35,842 bases of DNA from an uncultured Eubacteriales bacterium (GTDB lineage Bacteria; Bacillota; Clostridia; Oscillospirales; Oscillospiraceae): positions 1 to 35,842 of the forward strand of contig ONSW01000007.1 of NCBI GenBank assembly GCA_900320595.1, read 5' to 3'. The notes beneath the pieces were generated by a model. That model was given only the letters and a program-made list of their open reading frames with translations, had not been told where the DNA came from and did not search any database. How positions within the stretch are numbered: position 1 is the first letter of the stretch; every line of letters begins with the position of its first letter. This document shows positions 17,095 through 25,376 of the stretch, in pieces. The position numbers and the translations under genes are program-made.

Positions 17095-18171
17095 TCAGTT
17101 TCTGTCCTCCGGGTGTTTCTTCTCCCAGCGTTTCCTGGCCTGCACGCGCACGGCCTCCTCCACGCCCTCCTTCGCCTTGGGGATCACTTCGTCCTCCAGC
17201 GCGGTCTTGCCGCGGGCGAGAAGGCGGACGAGCTCGACAAGGAGCGTGATCGCGGCGGGCAGGATCAGCGCCGCTTCCAGCGCGCTGAGCGCGGCGCACT
17301 CGTTTTCCGTGATGCGCGCGGCGTTTTCCCAATACGGATAGCGCACCGACCCGGCGTGCGCGGCACGCGAGGGCAGATCCTTTGCGATCCGCATCAGGCG
17401 CCAGAAATCAAAGCGCCCGGTATTGACGACAGCCTCACCGTCGTCAAGCGGGAATTTTTCGGCGATGAGCTGAGCGCCGTAGCCCTTGACGGCCTCCGGG
17501 ATCACGACCTCGTAACAGCCGACGCTGTCCTGTCCCGTGATCACGCGATAGGCGTCATAGCTCATGAAAAAGCCTTTTTCGCCGGTATAGGCGCGGCGGC
17601 TGGCGCTGTCGCTCTCGCGGTCGACCACGCCGCCGACGACGAAATCGACCCCGTTGATCTGAACGGACATGCCGACGAGCTCAACGCCGCCGAACAGCTC
17701 CCAGGCAAGCTCGCGGTCAAGCACGACACGGTCGGGCGAGAGGTCGCTTTCGCTGATATAGCTGCCGCTTATGAGCCGCAGCGGATGGAAGGCGAAAAAC
17801 TCTCCTCCCACGGCGAGGACCGGCGCCTCGGTGCTGCGCTTGTCGCCGCTGATCGTCACCTTGTCCTCGCGGCTCCAGGCGTCGACGAAGGGATAGACGC
17901 CGTCGCTCCACTCGATCCCGGCCTCGCGGAACGCGTCGAGCATCGCATAGCGGAAGGCATAGACCTCGTTGAGCCCAACCTTCGCCCCGTCGGCCAGGAA
18001 GCAGCTGTGCTGGATAAAGCTCTGCTCGCTCTCGCCCTGCCAGCGCTCGGCCTCCTGCTGGGTCAGCAGGCGGTTAGACAGCAGCCCGACCGCAAGGGCA
18101 CAGACGAGACCGAGGAGCAGCAGCGCGCCGCAGATCCAGAACCAGATCTTCCTCTTTCGGCTGATCTTCAT
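17095..18171 (-). CDS. MacB-like periplasmic core domain protein, without FtsX permease bundle
   Basis: 358 residues. A basic N-terminus leads to a membrane helix (about 9-31), then an extracytoplasmic domain of about 260 residues, a second helix (about 302-325, ALILPAAITLLVELV) and a charged C-terminal tail. The middle resembles the MacB_PCD fold: VLAVGGEFFAFHPLRLISGSYI, VVLDRELAWELFGG and GMSVQINGVDFVVGGVVD match family blocks for ABC-type MacB/LolC-like permeases. The usual three further FtsX membrane helices and the ATPase are missing. Four bases separate it from the HlyD-like gene, so the pair likely works as one complex. The function is unproven. Confidence 0.78.
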   Translation of the reverse strand: MKISRKRKIWFWICGALLLLGLVCALAVGLLSNRLLTQQEAERWQGESEQSFIQHSCFLADGAKVGLNEVYAFRYAMLDAFREAGIEWSDGVYPFVDAWSREDKVTISGDKRSTEAPVLAVGGEFFAFHPLRLISGSYISESDLSPDRVVLDRELAWELFGGVELVGMSVQINGVDFVVGGVVDRESDSASRRAYTGEKGFFMSYDAYRVITGQDSVGCYEVVIPEAVKGYGAQLIAEKFPLDDGEAVVNTGRFDFWRLMRIAKDLPSRAAHAGSVRYPYWENAARITENECAALSALEAALILPAAITLLVELVRLLARGKTALEDEVIPKAKEGVEEAVRVQARKRWEKKHPEDRN

Positions 18172-18175
18172 CTTC

Positions 18176-19927
18176 TCAGCCCTCGGCCATTCTCACCTGG
18201 TCGCCGCTCTTGATCGGGGCGCTCGCGGTCGTGATGACATAGTCGCCGTAATTGAGGCTGCCCGTGACGGCGGAGTTGTTGTCGTCGCTGGCAATGACCT
18301 CGACGTTGACGCGCTTGGCGAAATAGCGGTTGCCGAGCGGGGAGTTCTTGGCCTGGACCACCAGAACGAACTTGCCGTTGGCGTCCGAGCGGATCGAGCT
18401 GTTTGGCACGATGATGTCATAGGTGGCGCTCCGCTCGCCGATGGCAAGCGAAAGCTGCGTGCCCGCCGTCACGTCGCCGGTGACGTCAAACTCCAGCAGA
18501 CGGTTGGTCTGCGGGTTTTTCGGGTCCGGCTTGATGGCGGAGAGCGTCGCCTCGATCGTGCTGCCCCAGTAGAAGCTGGTCACGCTGGCGCTGTCGCCGG
18601 GACGCAGGCGCTTGGCCTGGTCGGTCGTGACGGAAAAGCTGAGCGTATAGCCCATGTCCGGCACCTCGATCTTGGCGATGACCTGGTCCTTGGTGGCGGT
18701 CGTGCCGGCCGTGACCGAGATCTCGCTCACCGTGCCGGAGACGTTCGAGAGGATCTGGTTGTCGCTGCCGCCGGTCAGCTCGTTGAGCTTCTGCTGCGCC
18801 CGTTCGATCTGATAGCTCAGATCCTGCAGGCTCAGCCCCGTCAGCGCGGCCTGGCGGTTATAATCGTCGGCGCTGTCCTGCAGGGTCTTGAGCGCGGCCT
18901 CGGCGGCCTGGCGCTCGGCCACGGCGGCGTTATAGCTGTCGGTGAACATGCTCGAAAAGCCGTCGTAGAGATTCTGGGCGGAGGTATTGCGCTCGATCGC
19001 TTTCTGAAGAGCGCCGATCGTATCCATCACGTCGTTGTTTCGCGCCTCGTCGGAGAGGTAGCTGTTCGCCATGTCGAAATACGGCGCGAGCGCGTCATAC
19101 TTGACGCCGAGGTCGGGATCGGCCACGAAAAGATCGGGATTCTGCAGCGCGAACTGCATGATCGCGTTGTCCGCCGTTTCGAGCTTGGTGAGCGCGACGC
19201 TCACGGAATTGACGCTGCCGTCCGCGGAGGTGAGCGCCTCGCGCGCATTGTTGAGCGCAAAGCGGGCATCGTTGAGCGTCGTCATGCTTGTGGCGTCCGC
19301 GCCGCACTTTTCCGCCTCGAGCGAAAAATCGCTGAAGGACGAGGCAAGACTGTCAAGGCTCTGCAGCGCCGTCTCGTTGGCGAGCTTATAGTTCAGCTCG
19401 GCGGAGGCGAGCTCGGTCTTGGAGCTCTCTAACGCGGTGAGCGCGCTCTGGAAATCCGGATTGCTGTTGAGTTGGGCCAGCGCCGCAGCCTCGGCCGCGA
19501 CGGCGTTGTTATAACGGGTCTGCGCCTTTTGCAGCTGGCCGCCGTAATTCGTCGCGCCGACAGCGGTCTGCTGATAGCTGAGCTTGAGCTGGCGAATCTG
19601 GTCGGTCAGCGTCTCGATCTCGGCGCTGTCGCCATTGCCCAGAACAAAGAGTACGTCGCCCGTCTCGACCTGCTGGCCGGACTTGACCATCACAGCGCGG
19701 ATCTCACGCGTCTGGGGCGCCTTGACCTCATAGTTTCCCTGCGACTCGACCGTGCCCGTGCCGCGCACCTTGGCGGTAATGGGGCCGGACTGAACGTATT
19801 CCGTCGCCGCCTCGGGAAGACTGCGGTTCATGATGGTATTGGAGAAAAAGGTGAGCACCAGCAGCACCGCGAGAAAGATGATCGCGGCGTTTTTGACCCA
19901 TTCTCTGTTTTTCGGTTTGTTCTCCAT
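18176..19927 (-). CDS. HlyD/RND-type membrane-fusion (adaptor) protein
   Basis: 583 residues from the chosen ATG (19927). One N-terminal membrane helix (about 13-31), then a barrel-sandwich half (GTGTVESQGNYEVKAPQ, VMVKSGQQVETGDVLFVLG), a long alpha-helical hairpin rich in A, L, Q and E (about 105-400), the second half (LSNVSGTVSEISVTAGTTATKDQVIAKI) and beta-barrel domains with a C-terminal YGDYVITTASAPIKSGDQVRM. This is the adaptor architecture of MacA/HlyD proteins. In a monoderm it would reach through the wall. The helical region is long for the family. GGAG lies 13 bases before the ATG; a GTG four codons earlier is too close to it. No outer partner or ATPase is nearby. Confidence 0.88.
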   Translation of the reverse strand: MENKPKNREWVKNAAIIFLAVLLVLTFFSNTIMNRSLPEAATEYVQSGPITAKVRGTGTVESQGNYEVKAPQTREIRAVMVKSGQQVETGDVLFVLGNGDSAEIETLTDQIRQLKLSYQQTAVGATNYGGQLQKAQTRYNNAVAAEAAALAQLNSNPDFQSALTALESSKTELASAELNYKLANETALQSLDSLASSFSDFSLEAEKCGADATSMTTLNDARFALNNAREALTSADGSVNSVSVALTKLETADNAIMQFALQNPDLFVADPDLGVKYDALAPYFDMANSYLSDEARNNDVMDTIGALQKAIERNTSAQNLYDGFSSMFTDSYNAAVAERQAAEAALKTLQDSADDYNRQAALTGLSLQDLSYQIERAQQKLNELTGGSDNQILSNVSGTVSEISVTAGTTATKDQVIAKIEVPDMGYTLSFSVTTDQAKRLRPGDSASVTSFYWGSTIEATLSAIKPDPKNPQTNRLLEFDVTGDVTAGTQLSLAIGERSATYDIIVPNSSIRSDANGKFVLVVQAKNSPLGNRYFAKRVNVEVIASDDNNSAVTGSLNYGDYVITTASAPIKSGDQVRMAEG

Positions 19928-19996
19928 GAAATACGACACGCTCCGTTCATGAGGATGTTGGAGGCAGAGTAGTGAAAGGCGGTGCCGAGCTGCGGC

Positions 19997-20052
19997 GCCC
20001 CTCATCCGTCAGACAAAGTCTGCCACCTTCCCCCGAGGGGGAAGGCTATAAG
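19997..20052. repeat. Two-hairpin palindromic repeat of the Oscillospiraceae type
   Basis: Contains CAGAC-AAA-GTCTG (20010-20022) and a 9-bp stem CCTTCCCCC/GGGGGAAGG (20026-20045) flanked by CTATAAGG on one side and CCCCTCATCCGT on the other. It lies in the 132-base gap between the permease stop and the adaptor start. I recognise the CTCATCCGT...CCTTCCCC...GGGGAAGG layout as a dispersed element of gut Clostridia. A degenerate relative is at 4613-4655. It may act as a processing site or partial terminator inside the operon. Confidence 0.7.
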
Positions 20053-20059
20053 GTGTTGT

Positions 20060-20935
20060 TTATCCTTTGACGCTGCCCTGGTTGGCGATGCCCTCGACGA
20101 GGTATTCCTCGCCGTGGAGGAAGAGCAGCAGCGAGGGGATCATATACACGCTCGCCATCGCAAAGGCGAGACCGATCTCGCCGGAATTGATGTTGGACAG
20201 GAACACCGAAAGCGGCTGGGCGTCCGCGTCCTTTAAGAGGATCAGCGGCTGCTCGACCATGTTCCAGTAGTCGATGAACACCAGGATCGCGATCGAGTAG
20301 AGCGCCGAGCGGCACTCCGGCAGACAGATCTTTGTGAAGATCTGCCATTCGTTTGCGCCGTCGACCTTGGCGGCCTCGATGAGCGAATATGGGATGCGGC
20401 GCATAAATTTGGTCAGCAAAAAGACCGAAAACGGTGCGAACACGCCAGGCAGGATGATGGCCCACGGGGTGTTGATGATGCCGAGCCACTGGCTGACGAG
20501 GAAGTTCGGCACCAGCGTGACCTGATAGGGCATCAGCATCAGGATCACATAGAAAAAGAAGATGCCGTCGCGGATCTTGCCGCGCCATCGCGTAAAGCTG
20601 TACGCCGCGACGGAGGCGACCGTGACCTGCAAAATCACGATCGGCAGCACCAGGAGGATGCTGTTCCAGTATTTGAGCAGATAGTTCGGGGATTTGATCA
20701 GGCCCGAGATGTACTGGGAGAGCGTCACCTTGTCGGGGATGAACTTCAGATTGACCTTTTCCGAGACAAAGCCGCCGCCCGTCGACGAGAAGATCATGCC
20801 GTAGTTCGAGCGGATCTCGCTTTCGGACATGAAGGAGTTAGTAAAGGTCAGCACCGTCGGCAGCAGGAACAGCACCGAGAACACCAGACACAGCACAAAC
20901 ATCACGCCGCGGGAGAAATAGCGTTTTTTCTTCAT
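20060..20935 (-). CDS. Carbohydrate ABC transporter permease (MalG type)
   Basis: A 291-residue inner-membrane subunit with about six helices. The first is at about 11-33, followed by a roughly 75-residue external loop before the second. The EAA loop that docks to the ATPase is EAAKVDGANEWQIFTKICLP near residues 201-220. The sequence is of the CUT1 family that imports oligosaccharides, although the substrate cannot be read from the sequence. The start overlaps the preceding permease stop as ATGA, as in malF-malG pairs. No ATPase is encoded nearby; CUT1 systems of Firmicutes often share one encoded elsewhere (MsmX-like). Confidence 0.93.
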   Translation of the reverse strand: MKKKRYFSRGVMFVLCLVFSVLFLLPTVLTFTNSFMSESEIRSNYGMIFSSTGGGFVSEKVNLKFIPDKVTLSQYISGLIKSPNYLLKYWNSILLVLPIVILQVTVASVAAYSFTRWRGKIRDGIFFFYVILMLMPYQVTLVPNFLVSQWLGIINTPWAIILPGVFAPFSVFLLTKFMRRIPYSLIEAAKVDGANEWQIFTKICLPECRSALYSIAILVFIDYWNMVEQPLILLKDADAQPLSVFLSNINSGEIGLAFAMASVYMIPSLLLFLHGEEYLVEGIANQGSVKG

Positions 20936-21822
20936 CCCTCCACGTCCTTTCCGAACCAGTCCTCGATCTTGAAGAGGAGGGCGATGAGCACGACCATGAC
21001 GATCGCCATGATCACAGCCGCCGCGGAGAGCTTTTGATAGTCAAACGAGCGGAAGGTGTTGTTCATGAAGTGCTGCAGCATATAAAGCCGCCCCAGCGGA
21101 TAGTCCCCCGTCAGAAGGTAGACTTCGCGGAAGACCTTGAAGGAGTTGATCAGCGAGAGGATCGTGACGAACAGCACCGTCGGCGAGAGATAGCGCAGCT
21201 TGATGGCAAAGAACTTATAGCTCTCCGATGCGCCCTCGACGTCGGCGACCTCCAGAAGCTCCTTGGGGATGTTGGCCAGCCCCGCCATGAAGAGGATCAT
21301 GAAATAGCCGAGGTTCTTCCACAGGAACAGCAGCACGACGACATAGATGTTATAATCGCTCTGCAGCCAGTCGATCCTGTCCGCGCCGAAGAGGGAGATC
21401 CACTCGTTGACCGAGCCGTTATAGCTGAACAGCACCTGCCAGATCAGCACGACCGAGGCCACGGGGACCATCATCGGGCTGAGGAAAAAGGTGCGGAACG
21501 TGGACTTGCCGGGGATGCGCGCCTCGAGCAGCACCGCGAGCGCCAGCGACAGCACGACCGCGAGCGGCACCGCGAGCGCCGAGAACAGCAGCGTGTTTTT
21601 CGCCGCCATCAAAAAGGCGGAGTTTGACAGCAGCTTTGTAAAGTTGTCGAGAAAGACGAAGTTCCGCGTGCCGACGCCGTCGATCATCGAATAGTACACG
21701 ACGACGCCGAAGGGCAGGATGAAGAACACCCCGACGCCCAGCAGACTCGGCGAGAGAAAGCACAGGCTCGCGGCGATGTCGCGCCACTTGTTATTCCGTT
21801 TTTCCTTTCGTCTGTCAGTCAT
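20932..21822 (-). CDS. Carbohydrate ABC transporter permease (MalF/UgpA type)
   Basis: 296 residues from ATG 21822. A basic N-terminus (TDRRKEKRNNKWR) precedes the first helix (about 19-40), then further helices and the EAA-type loop ELLEVADVEGASESYKFFAIKL, where VADVEGA replaces the usual EAAxxDGA. The longer frame opens with TTG at 21852, but no ribosome binding site precedes that codon, so the ATG is preferred. It pairs with the MalG-type gene that overlaps it and has its own extended -10 promoter upstream. Confidence 0.92.
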   Translation of the reverse strand: MTDRRKEKRNNKWRDIAASLCFLSPSLLGVGVFFILPFGVVVYYSMIDGVGTRNFVFLDNFTKLLSNSAFLMAAKNTLLFSALAVPLAVVLSLALAVLLEARIPGKSTFRTFFLSPMMVPVASVVLIWQVLFSYNGSVNEWISLFGADRIDWLQSDYNIYVVVLLFLWKNLGYFMILFMAGLANIPKELLEVADVEGASESYKFFAIKLRYLSPTVLFVTILSLINSFKVFREVYLLTGDYPLGRLYMLQHFMNNTFRSFDYQKLSAAAVIMAIVMVVLIALLFKIEDWFGKDVEG

Positions 21823-21858
21823 GCGTCGTCCATCGATTCCTTTGGTTTTCAACTAAAT

Positions 21859-21887
21859 ATTGTAGCATAGTTCTCATTTCTTCGCAA
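21859..21887 (-). promoter_or_regulatory. Extended -10 promoter before the permease genes
   Basis: TTGCGA (21887-21882) and TACAAT (21864-21859) on the minus strand are 17 bases apart, with TG one base before the -10. It lies about 37 bases before the MalF-type ATG and would let the permease-adaptor-MacB genes be transcribed separately from the binding-protein gene. Confidence 0.65.
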
Positions 21888-21947
21888 GGGAAAGTGTTCT
21901 CTTTCCTCATTTTTCTTTCCCCCGCGTAAGATTTCCGGACAGTTTTT

Positions 21948-21972
21948 GCGGCGGAGAAAAGCTCTCCGCCGC
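21948..21972 (-). promoter_or_regulatory. Stable hairpin between binding-protein and permease genes
   Basis: Perfect 10-bp stem GCGGCGGAGA/TCTCCGCCGC with a five-base loop, 20 bases after the binding-protein stop. On the minus strand it is followed by AAAAAC, not a T-run, so it is not a canonical terminator for this gene. Such hairpins often stabilise the 3' end of an abundant binding-protein mRNA relative to permeases; that role is inferred. Confidence 0.6.
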
Positions 21973-21991
21973 AGATTTGGATTTGATTGAT

Positions 21992-24427
21992 TCAGCGCTG
22001 CTCGTTGACATAGATGCTCATCTTGCCCTGGACGAGCTTGCCCACCTCTTCGGCGGTCTTCTGGCCGGCGAAGAAGGCGTCGGTCTGCTCTGTGATAATG
22101 TTGAGCACGGCCGTGTTCTGGCTGTAGAGCTTGGTGGCGGTGTTGATGACCTCCATCAGCTTGTCGGCCTGCTCCTGCGTCAGCGCGTAGATTTCCATGG
22201 GTTCGTCCATGCCTTCCATCCAGAAGCCGCCGCGGGAAACGGGGATGCGCTCGCCGGTTTCGGGATCGAGCTTGTAGTTTCCGTTCTCATCCTTTTCATA
22301 CTCGACGGTCATGGCCTCCTTGAGCTGCTTGTCGAGCAGGTTCCGGTTGGCCGGGAAGCCGTAGTAATAGTTCTGGTTCTCCAGTCCCTTTTCGGTCATA
22401 AAGCCGCGCAGGAACTGCCAGGCGGCCTCCTTGTCGGCGCAGCTGGAGCTGATGCCGTAGCAGGAGCTGACGTTCAGATAGCTGCCGACGCCCGACGCGG
22501 TCGGGAAGCCGATATAGGTCAGGTTGCCGCCGAACTGGGCTTCGGTGCTGGCGATGTCGTCAAAGCTGCCGAGATACAGACGGGTCAGCAGCTGCTTGCC
22601 CTCGCTGATGCGGGCCTCGTCGCTCTGGTATTCGTCCCAGTTGAAGTTCGCGCTGTCAAAGGCGTTCGGGAAGAGCCTGGAGAACTCCAGGAGGTCTGCG
22701 AACTCCGGACTGTCGAAGCGGCACTGGCCGGTCGTCCAGTCGACGTAGTAATCGGCGTCGAGCGTAAGCACGTCGCGCAGGATGTCGCCGCTGGTGGTGA
22801 ACTGGTCGAGGACGGTGCAGCCCTCGGGCATTTTGGCCAGGGCGTCCTTGACGTCGTCATAGGTCCAGCCCGGCTTGTCGCCCACGATCTGGGCAGCGCC
22901 GGCGAGCGTGACGATGTTGAAGGTAGAGACCGTGGAGCAGAGCTTGCCGTTCTCCTCCAGCGCCTGGAGGACGTTGGGCAGGAAGTCGTCACGGCTGATC
23001 TCACTGTCGGCGTCCATGAAGGGATAGAGGTCTACCAGCAGCCCCTTGGCGGCAAGCTGCTGATACGGCATGCCCTGCAGCGAGAGGATGTCGGGCAGCG
23101 AGCCGGACATGATCTCGGTCGTCAGCTTGTTGAGGCCGGCGTTGTTGTCCTCGTCGGTGTTATACTGGGAGTAATCGATCACTTCGATGCGCACGTTGCT
23201 GCTGCGGTTGAAGCGGATGACCGCCTCCTGCAGCGCGTCGTCCGCCCACTGGCAGGCCAGCGTCAGGCTCTCCTTCTGCGGCACCTCGGCATAGGACTTC
23301 TTCATGATCGTCACAAATTCGGTCGTGACGTTTTCATATTTCGCATCCCAGCTGTTCGTCACAGCGATGAAGCTGCCGTCCGCCTTGACCGAGAAGCCGG
23401 CGAGATTGTTCGAGAGGACGTCGACATTCAGCCAGTCGAAGAGCTTTTCGTTCTCGCCGCTCTCAAGGTTGAAGCCGTAGATGTTGATGCCGCTCTGATA
23501 ATACAGATCGTAATCCCCGCCGCCGGTGAAGAAGGAATAGGCATAGCGCGGGCCGTCCCAGGTCTGGGCGACGCGGCCGGTCGCGGGATCGATCGCGGCG
23601 ATCTTGGTCTCGCCGGTCATCTCATCGCTGTAGGCGATGCCGAGCGAGCCGTCCTTCATCGTAAAGATGCTGTTGACGTAGCCGTCGATCGTGATCTGGG
23701 AGGGGCTGCTGCCGTCGGCGCCCATGACGGTCAGCCCGGTGTTGGCCGCGATCAGGATCTTGTCGCCGGCAAAGCTCAGCCCGTTCGGCCAGAACCATTC
23801 GTCGCTGTCGCCGGAGTTCAGCTTGACGAGGGTCTTCTCGGCGCCGGTCTTGTCCATCGTGCGGAGATACCAGTTTTCGACATACTGGAAATAATCCCAG
23901 TAGGCCATGTCGTTCTCCGTCACGCCCTCGGGCGCGTCGCTCCAGGTCTCCGAGGTATGATAGAGCGCGGCGAGCTCGCCGTCGGCATTGGTCGCAAGAG
24001 AGCTGAGCTCGACGTTGAAATTGTGGTTTTCGGGGACTTCGGGCTCAAAGGGCGTGTAGCCGGAGAGCTTGCTTACCTTTCCGTCATAGGTCACGAATTC
24101 CAGCGTTTCACGGATAATATCAAACTGGCCTTCCCATTCCTTGACCTCGCCTTCGCGGGGCTCGCGCTGGCCGACCACGTCGGAGGACGTGGCGTAAAAG
24201 CCCGTCTCGGTAAAGCAGGCCGCGCCCATCGGGCGGTTGTTGTTGTCCGCCTTTTCAAACGAAGAGACATAGACGAATTCCGGCGTCGCGTCCTTGCCGC
24301 CGGTCTTGCCGGTGTTGCCGGGCTTGGCCGCGCTGCCGCCGCTCTCCTTCGAGCCGCAGGCTGCGAGAGAGAAGATCATCATCACAGCGAGCACCGAGGC
24401 GATCAGCGCGCGAAAAGTTTTCTTCAT
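21992..24427 (-). CDS. Large extracellular solute-binding lipoprotein with N-terminal propeller-like region
   Basis: 811 residues, about twice the usual CUT1 binding-protein length. A lipoprotein signal ends in SLAAC with C24 as the lipidated residue. Residues about 40-395 contain repeated short beta-type segments (e.g. LSSLATNADGELAALY, GLTVMGADGSSPSQI, FSVKADGSFIAVT) that look like blades of a beta-propeller. Residues about 405-811 resemble a family 1 binding protein: EAVIRFNRSSNVRIEVIDYSQY, a LTTEIMSGSLPDILSL ligand-cleft segment, and a C-terminal EEVGKLVQGKMSIYVNEQR. GGAGGAA precedes the ATG. It likely delivers a sugar or glycan fragment to the two permeases. The propeller assignment is by eye only. 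Confidence 0.88.
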   Translation of the reverse strand: MKKTFRALIASVLAVMMIFSLAACGSKESGGSAAKPGNTGKTGGKDATPEFVYVSSFEKADNNNRPMGAACFTETGFYATSSDVVGQREPREGEVKEWEGQFDIIRETLEFVTYDGKVSKLSGYTPFEPEVPENHNFNVELSSLATNADGELAALYHTSETWSDAPEGVTENDMAYWDYFQYVENWYLRTMDKTGAEKTLVKLNSGDSDEWFWPNGLSFAGDKILIAANTGLTVMGADGSSPSQITIDGYVNSIFTMKDGSLGIAYSDEMTGETKIAAIDPATGRVAQTWDGPRYAYSFFTGGGDYDLYYQSGINIYGFNLESGENEKLFDWLNVDVLSNNLAGFSVKADGSFIAVTNSWDAKYENVTTEFVTIMKKSYAEVPQKESLTLACQWADDALQEAVIRFNRSSNVRIEVIDYSQYNTDEDNNAGLNKLTTEIMSGSLPDILSLQGMPYQQLAAKGLLVDLYPFMDADSEISRDDFLPNVLQALEENGKLCSTVSTFNIVTLAGAAQIVGDKPGWTYDDVKDALAKMPEGCTVLDQFTTSGDILRDVLTLDADYYVDWTTGQCRFDSPEFADLLEFSRLFPNAFDSANFNWDEYQSDEARISEGKQLLTRLYLGSFDDIASTEAQFGGNLTYIGFPTASGVGSYLNVSSCYGISSSCADKEAAWQFLRGFMTEKGLENQNYYYGFPANRNLLDKQLKEAMTVEYEKDENGNYKLDPETGERIPVSRGGFWMEGMDEPMEIYALTQEQADKLMEVINTATKLYSQNTAVLNIITEQTDAFFAGQKTAEEVGKLVQGKMSIYVNEQR

Positions 24428-24514
24428 GCTATTTCCTCCAAAAAGGTTTTATCATTCTGTACGTGGCGGCCGCAGGCCGCAAAGGACGGGACTTCTCCCC
24501 TTATGTCCGAATGC

Positions 24515-24543
24515 ATTGTAGCATACCTGCGCGAAAATGTCTC
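24515..24543 (-). promoter_or_regulatory. Extended -10 promoter for the binding-protein gene
   Basis: TACAAT (24520-24515) preceded by ATGC on the minus strand, with a weak -35 GAGACA (24543-24538) 17 bases away. The poor -35 with a good extended -10 suits an activator-dependent promoter. The leader to the ATG is about 80 bases. Confidence 0.6.
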
Positions 24544-24572
24544 TTAAGCTTTCTTAAACGTGTGGCAAGCAA

Positions 24573-24600
24573 TTGTTTCCGAGTAAAAATGTGGTATAAT
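24573..24600 (+). promoter_or_regulatory. Extended -10 promoter for the two-component system
   Basis: TTGTTT (24573-24578), 16-base spacer, TATAAT (24595-24600) with TG at 24592-24593 giving the TGnTATAAT form. About 80 bases upstream of the regulator ATG. Confidence 0.7.
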
Positions 24601-24686
24601 CATGCTGACGATCCCTGCGCCGCGCGGCCGTTTTCCGCCTGTGCGCCCTCCGGGATCGCCCTTACCGAAAACGAGGTGTTACGACT

Positions 24687-25376
24687 ATGGCTGCAAGATC
24701 CCATATTCTGATCGTGGACGACGACGCGGACATCCGCCAGGTGCTGCGTCTGCTGCTGCGCGACGATTATAACGTCACCGAGGCGGAGGACGGTCCTTCC
24801 GCCATCCGCGCGGTGCAGGAGAACTCCGATATCGATCTCATCATCCTCGACGTGATGATGCCGGGCATGTCCGGGCTGGAGGCCTGCGACGCGATCCGCG
24901 GCATCACGAACGCGCCGGTGCTTTTCCTTACGGCCAAATCCGCCGAAAAGGACAGGCTCTCCGCCTATCGCAGCGGCGGAGACGATTTTTTGTCCAAGCC
25001 CTTTTCGCACGACGAGCTGCTGGCCAAGGTCGGCTCGCTGCTGCGGCGTTATAAGGAATACCGCGGCAAGCCGGAGGCGGCGCTCGCGGTGGAAAACCTG
25101 GAGATCGATTTCGCGACCCACAGCGTCAAGAGCGCCGGGAACCCCGTCGCGCTGACCGACACGGAGTATGCGATCCTGGAGTATCTGCTGCACAACCGCG
25201 GCACGACCGTTACGACGCCCGACCTCTATGAGGCCGTGTGGAAGGAGCGCTTTCTCCCCGGCTCGGGCAACACGGTGATGGTCCATGTGCTGAACCTGCG
25301 CCGCAAGATCGAGGAGAACCCCTCCAGTCCGAAGATCGTCCGTACCGTTTGGGGAAAGGGCTATCAGATTGATTAA
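24687..25376 (+). CDS. OmpR/PhoB-family response regulator
   Basis: 229 residues. The receiver domain (1 to about 118) has the acidic pocket DDD at 11-13, phosphoacceptor D55 in LIILDVMMPGMSG, T82 and K104 in FLSKPF. The C-terminal winged helix (about 130-229) has the LTDTEYAILEYLLHNRGTTVT recognition-type segment and ends RTVWGKGYQID, as in VanR-like regulators. GAGG precedes the ATG. It is translationally coupled to the kinase (8-base overlap) and divergent from the binding-protein gene, which is its most likely target. Confidence 0.95.
   Translation: MAARSHILIVDDDADIRQVLRLLLRDDYNVTEAEDGPSAIRAVQENSDIDLIILDVMMPGMSGLEACDAIRGITNAPVLFLTAKSAEKDRLSAYRSGGDDFLSKPFSHDELLAKVGSLLRRYKEYRGKPEAALAVENLEIDFATHSVKSAGNPVALTDTEYAILEYLLHNRGTTVTTPDLYEAVWKERFLPGSGNTVMVHVLNLRRKIEENPSSPKIVRTVWGKGYQID

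Larger units (their letters stand above)
24428..24686. other. Divergent intergenic region between the binding-protein gene and the two-component system
   Basis: 259 bases with no credible gene. It holds a leftward extended -10 promoter (24515-24543), a rightward one (24573-24600), and a small hairpin GCGGCC/GGCCGC (24466-24480) within the binding-protein leader. The two promoters are about 30 bases apart back to back, so a single regulator bound between them could affect both directions. No clear direct repeat typical of an OmpR-type operator was found by eye. Confidence 0.7.

Noticed and set aside
21977..24547. 856-codon open frame on the plus strand opposite the binding-protein gene
   Set aside because: Antisense shadow of a clearly real lipoprotein gene; no recognisable motif and no ribosome binding site.
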